Shown piece by piece: positions 32,903-46,362 of a DNA stretch of 64,000 nucleotides. Made by a program: the position numbers and the translations under genes. Source of the stretch: Ricinus communis (taxonomy: Eukaryota; Streptophyta; Magnoliopsida; Malpighiales; Euphorbiaceae). How positions within the stretch are numbered: position 1 is the first letter of the stretch; each line of letters begins with the position of its first letter. The notes beneath the pieces are model-generated. The model was not told the DNA's origin and searched no databases. It worked only from the letters and a program-made list of their open reading frames with translations. Location of the stretch: the NCBI RefSeq assembly GCF_019578655.1, contig NC_063264.1, forward strand, positions 16,356,429 through 16,420,428, written 5' to 3'.

Positions 32903-35900
32903 TAAACATAGAGGCAAATACTTGAAATAAACAATACAGGAATGTCCCATAGGCTTATGGTTGATAATAATAGATCCACTCTGCAAAGCCTAGATAAAGG
33001 TTATGTGCCAAAATTTTAGCATCTAATCAAATGCGACTTGGTCCGTGGACCCCAACGAAGCACCATCTCAAATCAATATGAATTCTTCAGTACAAAATTC
33101 CTTGCCTTCGCAGCTGCAAGAGTCAAACCAGAACCCAGAGGATGACAAGGGAAAGCTACACTTCATCCCGTTTGATGTCAGGTTACAGAAAGAAGAGTAA
33201 AATATCAGTAAATGCAGAACTAAAATGATATGTTAAAAACCAACAACATTATGCTTTGCTTCTTTTTTTTATAGATGCAGAACTATGTTTCAAATTGTAT
33301 AACAAATAAACTTTATCAATGTGCATCATAAAAGAAGAAAGTGTTATAATCGGATAAATCATGGAGGGGAGGGTGTACTCTATTGCTGTGTTCATTCAAC
33401 ATAAGAATCTATAAGTGACAACTTGGAAATTAGTCTTAACATAAGAATTTCTAAAATACACTTTCCTTTATGTTGATGGCAAGTTTTAAATAAAGTATTA
33501 TGAAATTGATATAAAAGACAGTGCAATAATAAAAGATCTAATCAGATTATATCAGACTGAATCAGGCGCCACTTTCAACTTAAACTAAGGGCTTAAATCC
33601 CATACTCAGATATTCATTGAATTAAGGGATAATTGCAATTTTCCAAACTAGAAAGCAATCCAAAGAAACAAGGAAGATTCCTAATTCTAGTTTAGAAAAT
33701 TCTCTCCGGATAGTCCCTAGAAAAATGGCCATGAGTCAAGATCAGGCCGTTGGACCAAAGTGCCCTTTTATACACATAATAGACGGGGAAACAACATACC
33801 TAAAAATTAACCCTTCATGTGTCATAGAATCCGGTGTATGAATTTTAAAATTTGACTGTCAAGAAAAGACTTAGAATAGAATTCAGGACTTAGCAAACAA
33901 ATATTAAAATCAACCCTTAACTACCAAACCAAAGCTCCCACCAGCGATGTATCAACAAATATATCACCTACTAATCACATGGCATCAAAAAAATAGATAT
34001 TCTCAAGCAATTAATCATCTAAAACTACTATTTACACACAATCAACAAACTATCATCTATGACAGATTTATGAGGCTCTTCTCTACTAATCATAAGGACA
34101 TTAAGTCTAGCTTCATTTCCAATTGGTCTTGTGAACAAGGAGGATTAAATAAAACAATGTAGATAGGTTAATCTGTCAAGTCAGATTGACCATGAAAATC
34201 TAATACTCAATTTAACTTCCAAAATAGCAGAATTAGGACTTCCACAAAATAAATAGTTTTAGAGGACGGATCAAAGTTTCTATAGGTTCAGATTTTGCCT
34301 CATTTGGAGTTGTGGAACTTTAGATAATGCTCAAACAAGTGGACTGTCACACAGGGGACAGAAATCCAAAATTCCAATCAAGTTCACACTAAAAAAGGAC
34401 CAACCTAAGATTCACATAATTTGGCATAGCACCAATCTAACATCTCATGCTCGCAATACAACAATTAAGCCATAAACACAAATCAAACACGGTCAATAAT
34501 CATCATTTAAAGTAACCCAAAGCCCTTACTCACTTCATGCAACTAAATAAAATTAAAAAATAGTTACTGAATTATGTAGAGATGAGGTTGAAGTACTAAC
34601 CTTAAAAATAAAAATGGAGATAGTGAACAAAATAAGAAAATAAGGAAGTTATAATTAGCCCAAGAATCATCCTCAAACAATGTAATTCTTAGAGTTGATA
34701 GCTTCAAACTCATCATTAGTTCTCTAATTTAAACTCTAAACAGCCTTCAATATCGCTTGTGCCAACCCAATCCTTGTGTATTTTGAGCTTAATAAACAAA
34801 CATGGACCAAATTTAACAAGCATCAATTTCCAATCCAATCATAATATCACATATGCCAAAATTACCAAACCCAACTCAAGCCTGTCAATAAGAAGTTAGT
34901 ATCTTAAGTAAGCTTAAAGAATAGCCAGGAGAGCTATGGAGTTGGATTTAATCAAAAAAGCCTTTACCATAGACATACAAAGAGATAACCAAAGGAAGAG
35001 TATGGTGAATAGTTAAAATTGTGGAGAATATGTAGCAAGAAAAGAAAATTAGGACATAAATGGTTCCATTATTTGAAAACTAGGTTTACAATCATACACC
35101 TCGAAATATTTTAAACTGAGCTAACATACAAGTCTTAAACCATTTCCAAATGAGAAACTCGACTCAAAATCATATCAACATGTTGTCAGAATAACATGAA
35201 GCATCCACTCAACTGTGATACACAATAATTATTATTTAAAACCTTATTGAGCAATCACATACATTTCACGGAAAGTAATCATATCATTATGCACTTGCAA
35301 GCACCACGGCTGAATCTTTACAGTTTATTGTGACGTCTCAAGTGCAATCTGACTCTTGTTCGAATGTCAAACATATAGAGAACTTTTGTCCATTGTGAAT
35401 CTTGTTCGAACCATTCAAATACTTTGATAATTCTTAGCAAAATCTATTTTAGTATACTTTTTCATTTTCTCTTTGTTTTAAACTCGCATCATTGTGTTTG
35501 AGACCGATAACCAACATGCTACTTGATGTATTTGACATGTGAATTGATGATGCATGAGTGAACACATGCGACTCGATACATATGCAGACTACTGAAAGAC
35601 CATTAGACACAAGGCTCAAGTTCAAAACTTAGAGAAAATGACAATGCCATTTTAAAAACAGTTTCAATCATCTTTTCAATGCTCACAATATATTCAAAGA
35701 ATTATAGATACATACTTTATTTATAGGTTCATTTCAAACTCTAATGGACCATAATTCTCTAAATATCGGAATTATCAAGAATCTGATCCTCTTGTACGCG
35801 GAGACGTCCCCACTTTCGCTATCCAATTAGCCTCTTTGGATAGTGGCAACATTTTTTTTGACGATTAATTAGCATCAGAATGATACAAGCACAAACAATC

Positions 35901-36160
35901 ACATCAAAATCAATAAACAGGAAGCAAGAATTGTTTAGAATAACAAAGCACTTCTAGATGAAAAGCAAGCAATTCATTATTATCACAAGCAGTTGAGGAA
36001 AATGAAATCATAGCACTTATCATTTTAAATATATAATCTCTCCCTCTATATATACAAAGACACACATTTATTCAAACACAATGGCCAATAAAAATTTGTT
36101 AAAGAATAAATAAACAATAAAAATGCAACCTAAAACCTCGTTTTCCTTTTCCAATATTTA
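32903..36160. other. Anonymous AT-rich sequence 5' of the transporter relic
   Basis: No exon recognised. It contains the inverted repeat partner at 34,022-34,260. Open frames here are short and unsupported. Confidence 0.5.
34022..34260 (-). repeat. 239-bp inverted repeat arm (partner 31,441-31,679)
   Basis: Reverse complement of the filler piece at 31,441-31,679. The flanking bases on both sides differ, so the copied tract is sharply bounded. Confidence 0.88.
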
Positions 36161-36164
36161 ATTT

Positions 36165-36535
36165 AAATAAGCGCAGCGCTTCATCTAGAAAAGAAGCTGA
36201 ACTCTAAAATATATAAAATTAAAATTAAAATAAAGTCAAACAAATTGAATTGACAGAATTTTTGATATCACCTTAGGCATTGAATAAACAATTAGCATAA
36301 AGATACACAAGTTTCAAGCATTGGCAGGAAGGAAAATGCAGATCTTTATCTTCAACTGGGGCAGCTTGAGCCGCAGCCATTGCAGAACATAAGAGCAAGG
36401 CTTCATCTAGAAAAGAAGCTGAAATCTGAAAAATTAAAATAAAAAAATCAATAAATTTAGTTGCAATTGAATTGACAGAGTAATAATAAAAGATAATTTT
36501 GGGTATCACCTTAGACATGAGTTGTATGATTAAAT
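36165..36535. repeat. Local tandem duplication, about 215 bp
   Basis: GCTTCATCTAGAAAAGAAGC occurs at 36,178 and about 36,401, each followed by similar AT-rich sequence, GAATTGACAGA and a ...TATCACCTTAG end. It lies 5' of the transporter relic and might be duplicated leader exon, but no coding sense is clear. Confidence 0.7.
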
Positions 36536-39500
36536 TGCATCTCTCCTTCATGTCGACATTGCCGCATGGTTTTATTTGCTAAATGAAGAAAGAGAAAACT
36601 CAGATATTAATTTTAAATTTAGGAACTTTAGGACCGAGAAAAAATTGTACCGTGAAAAGGATTACAGATGCGAGGAAGCGTTAGAGTCGTCATTATCAAA
36701 TGAAGAAACGACGTTGTTGAACTGCATTAACATCAACAGTTCTCCAGGCTCTTATCATGGCGCTTCTAAACTACAATTTCTTCTTAATATTTATTTTTTC
36801 ACGAAATTGAATCAACCAAAAGAAGAGTGCCTAATGTGTAACAAATGAAAAAGGCATTCTCTTGTATCTTTTTCAAGAATAACAAATGAAAAGCTCTAAC
36901 AATTGGAAAAATAAACAAAAAGACAAAAATATATAATTTTATCTTGCCAATAGAAAGCTGAAATTAAAGAAATTGATTGCACATTAAACCCATTGAAGAA
37001 TAAGCACTAAGAACTACGAAACGAAATGCTAGATTTAGAAAGCCTAGCGTTACTCTTTTCTTCTCTTCGTTCTATGACTACTACAGCAATGTCAAATGCT
37101 TGAGGATAAACCCATTTCCCCAGTAAGAACTATATTTTCATTTAAATCTACAGAAGAATCAGAAATCAAATAGCATCACAGAAACAGGGAACGGAAGAGA
37201 GGCATTTTGATTAATACTGAAATTGAGGATTTCAGCCCTAGGAGAATCGCAGGATTCTAATGCAGTGGGTTTCACAGTTGGGTGAAAAGAAAAGGGAAAA
37301 GAAGGTTTTGGATGCTCTTCTGAAAATGGACGCTTAATATTACTCTCGTTCAACGGTAAAATCTTTTCTAATCAAGAATAATTAGGAAAGTCTTTTTTTC
37401 CTAATTAGGTTGCAATGTATTTGTATTTATACTTTTATAAGTAATTTCGAAATTGTAAAAAGATTTCTATATTAGTCAATGAAAAATCATCCCCACCTAA
37501 AGTGAGATTGCAAATAAAAATAAATAAAAAATACTTTATATTTATTTGGTAGGCATTTGTTCTAAAAATGGATCACATTCAACTGCAATTTGACATAAAA
37601 ATATCATTTTATGCGTAACAAAATTATCTATTTTTCTTATTTTTTCCAATAAAAAAATAACTTTCTAGTTTGTCTTTAGATTATCTTTTTATATTAAATT
37701 ATAATAAAATATTCATATTAATTTTATATTATTTTTTTAAAAGTATTTTAGTTATTTCTACTTTTATATTGTCTTTTCGACATGATTCATAATATGAAAT
37801 AATATTTATAATCGATTTTTAAAATAAAATTATTATATTTTCTTTATTTTAATAAAAATTATTTAAAAACTTATTTTTATATTTTTATAATAGCTATACT
37901 TAAAAATGTTTAGAAATTATTAAAACAACTAATAAATAACAACTTTGAAAAAGGTAATAGAAAAATTAAAAAGGAAAGTTTAATAATTAACATAAAACTA
38001 AATTTGAGAAATATTTTATCTGGTGTTTGATTGATTTTATATGACTTGATGACTTGTTTTTTATTATGAGTAAGATAGTATTTTAAATCTAAATATTTTT
38101 ATTTTTATCTGGTCTTAACAAAATAGAGTATGTAATAACCTCACTAATGGCAACTATGGCAAAAGTTGCAACAGAGTATTGTTCAAAGGGGCTTCTGGTA
38201 ATCAGTCTTCTTTATTCACTCCTTTGGTGTAAATTTTAGAACTCTATAATCACTAATCGTCCATAATTGACAGTAAAAAATTCTTAGGAGTAGTATATGT
38301 ATCAGTCATCTTACCGTATGTTTTCTATTACATTTAATAATCTTTTACACTATTTATGTTTTTCATAACTTTTAGAAATTTTATTAGATATTTATCGAAT
38401 ATTGACTATATGCATGAGTTTATAATTAATTATTTTATTTGAAAATGTTTTATTTTAATTAATTTTTCTTTTTAGTAGTTGAGCTACATTTTTTTTACTT
38501 GAAATTTTAATTTTAATCATCTTTTTTCAATTTATATATGACTTATCTTTTTGCTCAAAGTTACAATTGCCTTTTATCGACCCAAACAATAATCTTTTTT
38601 TATTTAATTTGAAAAACTCTATAAATTGAGTCAATAATAAAGTTTATTGTGGAAATTGACTTATTGTAGCATGAATTTTGATGTATATGACAAATAGGGC
38701 TCTTGCTACAATGATAGCAAGAAGAATGGTGTTAGGTCTAATGTGAATAATATGTAGATAAAGTAATTTTAGATTTGACTAGAGAGCAAAAAAGAAAAGA
38801 AAAATTAACAATGATTTGTTGATGTAAGAGCTTCACCACAAATAGTGTAGTCGCTATTTTTAAACTCATCCAAATGATATAATTTGGTGCAAATTTTTCA
38901 GAGTTGCATGTAATTTATCTTCATAAGAACGTGCACTCGTCTTAAAAAGATTTAAAATTGATTATTTTAATTATATTAATATTTTCATAGCATTTGTTTG
39001 AAATTTGAATTAATGCTCACTTAGATTTGATTTTATATAATATTTAAATTTCTTCGTTAGATTTTCTTGTCGGCCAATTGTGACAGCCTACCCTAAAAAA
39101 ACGGTTCGATTAGGCCGGGAAGTACAACTTCAATTCACAACAACTCGAATTTAAAACTTTTCACAAACTCTTAATTTTAAAGGGAATAGATTAAATTAAC
39201 TTTTTATTATTTAGCTAATCCTATTTACTATTCTTTTAATTTTAATTTAAAATAACTTAATTTGAATTTCTTTTACAAATAAATAAATAACTATTTAAAA
39301 TATTTCTTAAATTCCTTAAAAATACTAATTTAATATTAAAAAAAATATTTGTTTTTTATGAAATTCTTTTAAAAGAATAAGTAATGCTGCACTTAATAAA
39401 AAGGAGAAAAGAATAATTAAATTAATATCCACGTCATTAAAAATATAAACGACAACAATCCACCGATAAGTAATTATATTATTAAAGCCTCCCTAATCAA

Positions 39501-39715
39501 TAATCCACACAACCGTGATACAGTAATTATTATTTAAAGCCTCCCTAATCGATCACTAATAGGAATTCCAGCAAAGGTGACAGAGAGCAACAGTTTCATC
39601 TTTGTTTAGAAATTATTAAAATGACTAATAAATAAGAACTTTAAAAAGGGTAATAGAAAATTAAAGAGGAAAGTTTAATACAATTAAAATAAAAATAAAA
39701 TTTGAGAAATATTAA
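36536..39715. other. AT-rich intergenic sequence
   Basis: No credible gene. Short frames at 36,576 and 37,159 have no recognised domain. A possible repeat border, TGTGACAGCCTACCC, lies at about 39,080. Confidence 0.5.
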
Positions 39716-40508
39716 TTTGTTCATATGCCTATTATTCCCTAAAGAAAGCAGAGTTCTCGAAGAGTTTCATATTAGAAATGGATCCAATCAAACTAGGAGC
39801 TTCTTCCTGTCATTCTAGAACACAATAGGACTTTTTTTATCCAAATCAACCAAAACCCTAACCTTCTTCATGTTAAAAGTGAACTCGAAAGTGTAATAGT
39901 CTCCATCTTGATAAAAACCAACAAATAATTTTCCAGTAGTTCTCGTATTTTTTAGGTTGATTTTTCTTAAGGGAAGGTTATGGAGAAACCTAGAAAAGGC
40001 TCTTTAAGAAATACAGTTGATCGATAAGCGTGTCAACCAGTCGTTCCATAAAAAATCAAGAGAAAATTGAAAATAAACCAAGGACCAATACTTATTTCTT
40101 TTAATCTCTGAAAGAGTCAAACAGGATAATGGAAGTATTTTAATTTCTTTTCTAAACTAAAAATTCCTTCTTTAACTTCTAGATTTTTTTTAGATGACTC
40201 TTCATCATCAACCCAGATACATTACAAAAGAAAAAAAGTCTACCAACTAGAATCTTCTCTGAGTGAAATATCTGCAAATTAGGAGGTTGAAAGGCTCTTC
40301 TCTGAGCATTAAAGGTTCTTCATTCTCTGAATAATTGCACCACAACCACCCACCCAAAAGCTTCAGAACTACAATTTTAAAGGGGAAAAAAGAACTAAAA
40401 AGGCACACTTGAAAAAAGAACCTAAAAGAATACTCTCCACTGAAAAAAAAGAGACGAGAGACAAAGAGAGTAAATATATTTCATGCTCCAGGAGTTTAGT
40501 GAAAAGAC
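39716..40508 (-). repeat. Dispersed repeat copy 1, LINE ORF1-like (partner 50,195-50,985)
   Basis: About 790 bases matched in the same orientation near 50.2-51.0 kb. On the minus strand, fragments such as GFYQDGDYYTFEF, KKVRVLVDLDK and YE-L-ELCFL...RHMN resemble the end of plant L1-type ORF1 (nucleic-acid-binding domain before a zinc knuckle), broken by stops. The LINE assignment is tentative; the duplication itself is plain. Confidence 0.6.
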
Positions 40509-41732
40509 CTGCCATTTAATCTTGTGCTTATTATTTTCCTTTTTCCCCCTCTTTTTTAACAATATTTAATTAATCATATAAACTTTTGCACCTTCTTAAT
40601 AAAATAGTTTAGTGCTAATATTTCTGGTATTTTAGTTCTAGTATTTTATTAGGACTAGTTTTTTTGTTAAAATAGTAAAATTTGAAATATGCACATGGCT
40701 AGTGTTTTTACCATTATAGGGAAATATATATTATTTTCATGTAATTTCAACAGTTAACTAATAAAAGAAGGGGTAAATTGCACGCATAGTCCTTCAACTT
40801 TAGGGCTAGTATCATTGAAGTTTCTAAATCTTAATTTGTATCATTAAACCTCGTGGACTTTAATTGGAGTATCATTATCATCCAACACCATTAAGACTGA
40901 TAAATGGAAAGTTGACGGTACAACACCTAAGCTTTTTTCCAACTCATTCAACTAGACACATCAACTCATTAATGAATCTTAAGCTTATGTGTGAGTCAAG
41001 TTGCACATTATTGTTACCATTTCTCCTATTTCTTCTCTTCAACTCCTCTCTCATCTATTGCATTCATTCTAGATTACTAATGTTATTTAAAAATATTATG
41101 TAATAAGAGTAAATTAGTTTAATCATTACCATGTAATCATATCAGCTTTTTAAATGACGTAAGTCATTTTTGCCTCTATTTACGAACAACACAAACTACA
41201 TGATATCTTGACAACTAACGTCATTTAAAAGATTGATGTAATAAGAGTAAATTAGTTTTAATCACTGTCATGTAATCACGTCACCTTCTTAAACGATGTA
41301 AGTCATTTTTGCCTCCGTACTTTAGAATGATGCCATCTTAGAAGCCTGCCAGAATTTCTGCCCTCATCGGATCGTTTCTCTAGGCCAGACTATCACATGT
41401 CCACCAGTTTCCTCCTAGTTCGTCCTCGAACTACACATTTACTAGAGGAATCCTACTCTGATACGATTTTTAATGATCCAAAACCAGATCATAATTAGAT
41501 ATTGTCCGATTTGTCCCCCATTGGCCTCACAGTTTTATCACCTTGACGGATTCGAGATCTTAGAGGAGGTCACTCATCTTGAAATTTCTCCGAATCAAGT
41601 AGGTTTAACTTTGGAGTTCCTATAACCCCACGGCCAAATAACGAAAAGCTTCTCATGTTATTAGTTCCAACTCTTTACATATATGTTATTAACCATTTTC
41701 AGCCTTGTTTCAATGTGCAATACGATTCATTC
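40509..41732. other. AT-rich sequence with a small tandem duplication
   Basis: 41,106-41,185 and 41,243-41,320 are similar units (AGAGTAAATTAGTTTAATCA ... GTAAGTCATTTTTGCCTC). The stretch near 40,775-40,860 (TAAATTGCACGCATAGTCC) resembles common plant dispersed repeats. No gene. Confidence 0.6.
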
Positions 41733-42084
41733 ATGTACCCTGTACCTTAGAGTGTTGCCATCCTAGAAGCCTGTCATAAACTGCTCCTTGTCCAAGCATC
41801 CTATTCTTACCATGACGTCCACTTTTGCTCTCATCGGATCACTTTTCTAGGCCAAGCTGTCACATATCTTTTTCACTAAAAAATTACTATATGTATTTAT
41901 ATTTTCCTCTAATTGATATAGCCACTATTTTTGTGTGTGTTATTAAAACCAATTAAAAAAGCCACACAAGAGCAGCAAAAGTACGAAAAATAGCTCCCAC
42001 AAATAAAAAGAACTAGTCTAAATTAGAGAAAAAGATAGTTGTCCATGCATCTAAACAAAAAGATCTAATAATAATCAATCTTAA
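41733..42084 (+). repeat. Dispersed repeat (partner 54,510-54,884)
   Basis: Starts at ATGTACCCTGTACCTTAGAG and runs to AATAATCAATCTT, with a close second copy 12.8 kb away. A more diverged partial copy of its left part lies at 41,322-41,412. Family unknown. Confidence 0.82.
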
Positions 42085-43258
42085 ACGGTGACAATAACAT
42101 AAAGAGTGTTTAATGCTAAAAAATAAGCAGAGGTAATCGTAACATGAATAGAAATATTATTGGTGATTATTATAAAATAGCTATAAAAAAGATATTTACG
42201 TTCTTGAAATTGTATCGATTAGTCAATTTAACACTTTAACTTTCGATTTAATATAACAGATGCATGAATTTTTTTTTTTTTTGTAATATCTAAACACCTT
42301 TAGCTTTCAATTTAACCTAATATATACATGAACTTTATTTTGGTAATATTTAATTGTCTTTTGTGCAATACACGTAGACGTATTGAATGATGATACAATG
42401 TCAAAAAGTATTAAAATATCACAAAAAGAGCAAGTTCGAGTGTCTATTAGCTTAAATTGAAAGTTAGAGTATTTTTTACTGATTAAATGACCAAAGTTCA
42501 AATTATAAATATTTTGACATTAATTGGAATCAATACAAATCAAATAGATAAAGAAATAGAATTGGGGCATTATGGATGGCCAAAATAAAATAAGAATTAT
42601 ATGCATAATACATTAAACAGTAAAAATTAATTTTTATTAAAATAAATTAGAAGAATACAATTACTTTTTCTAGCCTTACTAGACCTCCACCATCATCCAT
42701 TGTTACCACTACCACTTACCACCACCATCGTGGATGTAACAAAGAACCTTAGTTTAAGGCCATGCATATTCATTGATCTCAATAGAGAGCCCCATGAAAC
42801 ACTAATCTAACTAATGAGAACAGTTGATCACCTATGTATCTGATATAAATTAGTTTCAGGCCATTTATGTAATAGGACTAGTACTCATATTTAATATTCT
42901 TGTTTTTTGAACTTGGATTTACAATTCTTTATTGCTTTTTTTTTTTACTTCTACTATAATTGCAGCAAAAGATTATCAAGAGCTCATCCTCCCAAACCTA
43001 CTAGATTGAATTTAAACGATGAAACACAAAGTAGAACAAGAAAATTTCTTTGTTGTTTTGGGTCATATGTGACCCTTTATAACCACTTATTACAAGCTCT
43101 TTTAGCATTGATGTATAAAGAAGTATAATTGCTTTTGAAGAGGTGGTCTTTCCTTTCTTGCTTCTCTTTTCCACCAGAGAAAAACAAAGATTTTGGTTTC
43201 TCTAAAGCTCTTTTTTATGTATAAGTCAAACATGAATCTTTGTAAAGAACTGTTTTCA

Positions 43259-43308
<50 letters not shown>

Positions 43309-45690
43309 GTGTTTTTGTGTGTGTGTCTATATGAGCACATTGCATTTGGCTGCAACTTTTTCTAGTGTAAATAACCTTTCCTATGACTGGAAAAATAAAA
43401 ATATAGTGGCCAACTAAGTTATATTTGTCATTCAGTGAGGAGGTCTTAAAACAAGACTCAATTTTTGAACACTTAGAAACTGTATGATTGGTTGAAATCT
43501 AATATACTTTTTCATCATAACAATGAATTGTTGCAATCTTAATAGAATTATACTAATTTGACGAAGTAAACACATGCTTCTGGCACTGGTTCCATATAAA
43601 GAAAATTACAAATATTATATCAAATAATACAAGCAATTTCATTTATAAGATTTATTCTTCTTAAATTTAAATGGGACAGGGAAAGAAAGAAGAAGAAGAA
43701 CAGGGAAAAGGAGAATTAATGGTGATAATAATTTTGTTAATCGAATAGACTCATTATTAGCCACATCAACTTTAAGTAACTGTGATAATTATTTTATTAC
43801 GTCGAAGAGCTTAAATTACAGGTTTTTGATAATTTAAGAGTTTATTTACATTTAAAAATAGTTAACTGTGATAATTAATTTAACTTTGGATTATTTTTTA
43901 TTTTTAAATTTAGTTGTATATATTATTTTCATTACATGTATTAATTAGTAAAAAAGTAATAAATAATTGAATGAGTTACCTATGATTTTTCTAACAAATC
44001 AATAAATAAAAAAAGATCCACTTCTACTTATGATTTTTTCTATAAAAGAATTCAAGGAAATTAGAAAAATTTAAAAATATTAATTATTTTAAAAAAGTTT
44101 AATACTTGATAATAAATTTAAGAATTGAATTTAACTTTCCATTATAAAGACTAAATTAAGCTCTTTGACTGATAAGAAACAAATGACAAATAGAATTAAT
44201 AATTAACTGAGAGCAACTATTATGGAGGCATTATTGTACTTCTTAAAAAGCAAAATTGGACTTATAAATTTGTCCAGATTTTAATAAGATAATAGTAATT
44301 AACTCATATTTATATACAAATGTATTAATATTTAGATATATTCTTTTGATAGGAGAATGTTGTTATTAATAATAATATAAAATTAACAAAATTGAGCAAT
44401 GCAATATTATTAATTAGTAAAATATATATTTTAAAAATATAAGAGAAACTATAGTATTAAGGATAATGTAGATTATTTTACCAAATTTTAGAAAATATGA
44501 TTATATTATAATGCTAAAAAGTTATTTTGAATTACAAATATGAAGAAAAAGAAGAACTTGAACTTAAGACCTTGCTGAAATCAGTATATGCAACTAATTC
44601 TTTTATTTTGTTTTTTTGATGTAAGAACTTAAATGAAATTACATGCCAACTATTACATGTAAGAATTGCTATCATATATTTTCTTTTCAATACATTGTAA
44701 TGGTAATTCCAAAAATAATGCAGTCTAAGTTTCAATAAATAAATGATGAAACTCATTAGCTTATCTATTGATAAGATAATACAATTTTTTTAAACGATGT
44801 TAAATCCTAAAATTTATTTAGGAATCGCAGTTGGACCGAGATTTCAAGGTACCTAACTCGATTGGACTGTTATGTAACATGTTCGAGTAATTTATACGTG
44901 TCGGTTTGAATATGAACGCTCAAATACTTGCTCCGAACACGATTATTAAAACAGATACAGGTATATAGTATTCAAATTCGGTATCTGATACTCGGTTAAA
45001 TGGTATACATATATATCGTATATGAAATAAAATAATTAAAAATAAAATTATAAAATTTTGTTTAAAATTACGTATAATTTTATACTTTTTATTAATATAT
45101 CTTAGAATTTAATTATTGTAAACGAGTACTTATTTAATTTTTTGAATATTTATGTAAACAGATATTTAACGGGCAAGATATCCGATATCTATTTAAATAT
45201 CCAAAAATTTATTTTATAGCTATATATATTAAATGAGTTTTTAAGGAGTTCGGATAGTATATATGTATGTATTTTTATTCAAATTTAAATAAATTTAAAT
45301 ATCAAAAATAATTTTTTAAATGAATTTAAAATAGATTTAGATATATATATTTTAAATCGAATTTGGATTTAAATTTTTTTAAATAGATAAAATATTTGTG
45401 GTCACTTTTAATCTTGTTGGGTTAAAAAAAAACTATTGAATTAACTTGCAAAGAAAAAAGAAAAAGAAAACGTTGTAGAGGGCATATGTGCAAAATTTCT
45501 GAATAGAAATTAATTAACCCGACATAATAAAGATCCTCATTTTCAAAACTTTGACAAAAGATCCACTCCACTGGCATCGGCGATTAAACACAGGCAACCG
45601 CATTAGAAGAATATGCCAATCGCTATTAAAAAGTAATTCAAATTAGAAGAAAAAAAAGAAGAAGAAACTAGTCGTTGGGGCTCACAAATT
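42085..45690. other. AT-rich intergenic sequence
   Basis: No gene recognised. It includes the TA microsatellite at 43,261 and anonymous short frames. Confidence 0.5.
43261..43304. repeat. (AT)22 microsatellite
   Basis: An uninterrupted AT dinucleotide run of about 44 bases, followed by ACACGTGTTTTTGTGTGTGT, a short TG-rich tail. Confidence 0.97.
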
Positions 45691-45900
45691 CAAATGGTAT
45701 ATATATTGGGTCATAACACAAGTTGTCCATTTTTCTTCATAACAAATCTCTTCTTCTTCCTCCTCAATTCTCTCTATTTCTCTCTCTAAACGCTCCTCCC
45801 TCTTTCTCTCTCTCAATGCTCCTCTCTCTCTCTCTTTCTCTGATTCTGTTTGAAAAGCTTGCTGTGCATAGATCTGCATTGTACTTATCTTGAGAATTCC
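45691..45900 (+). promoter_or_regulatory. Promoter-like region and 5' leader of the kinesin relic
   Basis: A TATA-like stretch (TATATATATT, about 45,698) is followed by a long CT-rich leader (45,737-45,848, with CTCTCTCTCTCTCT). A good donor site (TTCC/GTGAGT) then lies at about 45,900. This is the normal order for a plant gene with a 5' leader intron and is consistent with the kinesin exons that follow. Activity cannot be judged from sequence. Confidence 0.5.
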
Positions 45901-46362
45901 GTGAGTATTGTTTTTATTTGCTGAATTTATTTCCTTAAAATCGAAGCTTTAAATGGTTACAAATTGAAGGAAATGTTGTGTTTCATGATCTTTTCCTTTA
46001 TGTAAATTGGATACGATTATTTTAGAAATGGCAGGTTATACTTACCAAATGATTTGTCTCTCTGTTACTAACTTTCCTTTTGCTTTTCCTTTACAAACTT
46101 TTGGTGCTGTTTTGTTATATTAGATGCTATTTTCTTTCTTTTTCTTCTTAGATTTTCTTGCGATTGAATTAATTTCTTTATTTGAGACGAGTGTATCAAT
46201 TGCTTAATCTGGATCTGTTGCTACTGCTTATCAAAATTGTAAATTATTATGATAATTAGACAACAAAGGAGGCTTTTTATTGGTGGAAAATTTAAATCAC
46301 TTGATTTGTAGTTTCCTTTTGTAACTTCACTAACCCATCTTTGAGTACTGGCCTGGTTGCAG

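Noticed and set aside
43102..43417. Frames with long Tyr-Ile repeats on both strands
   Set aside because: Simply the translation of the AT microsatellite.
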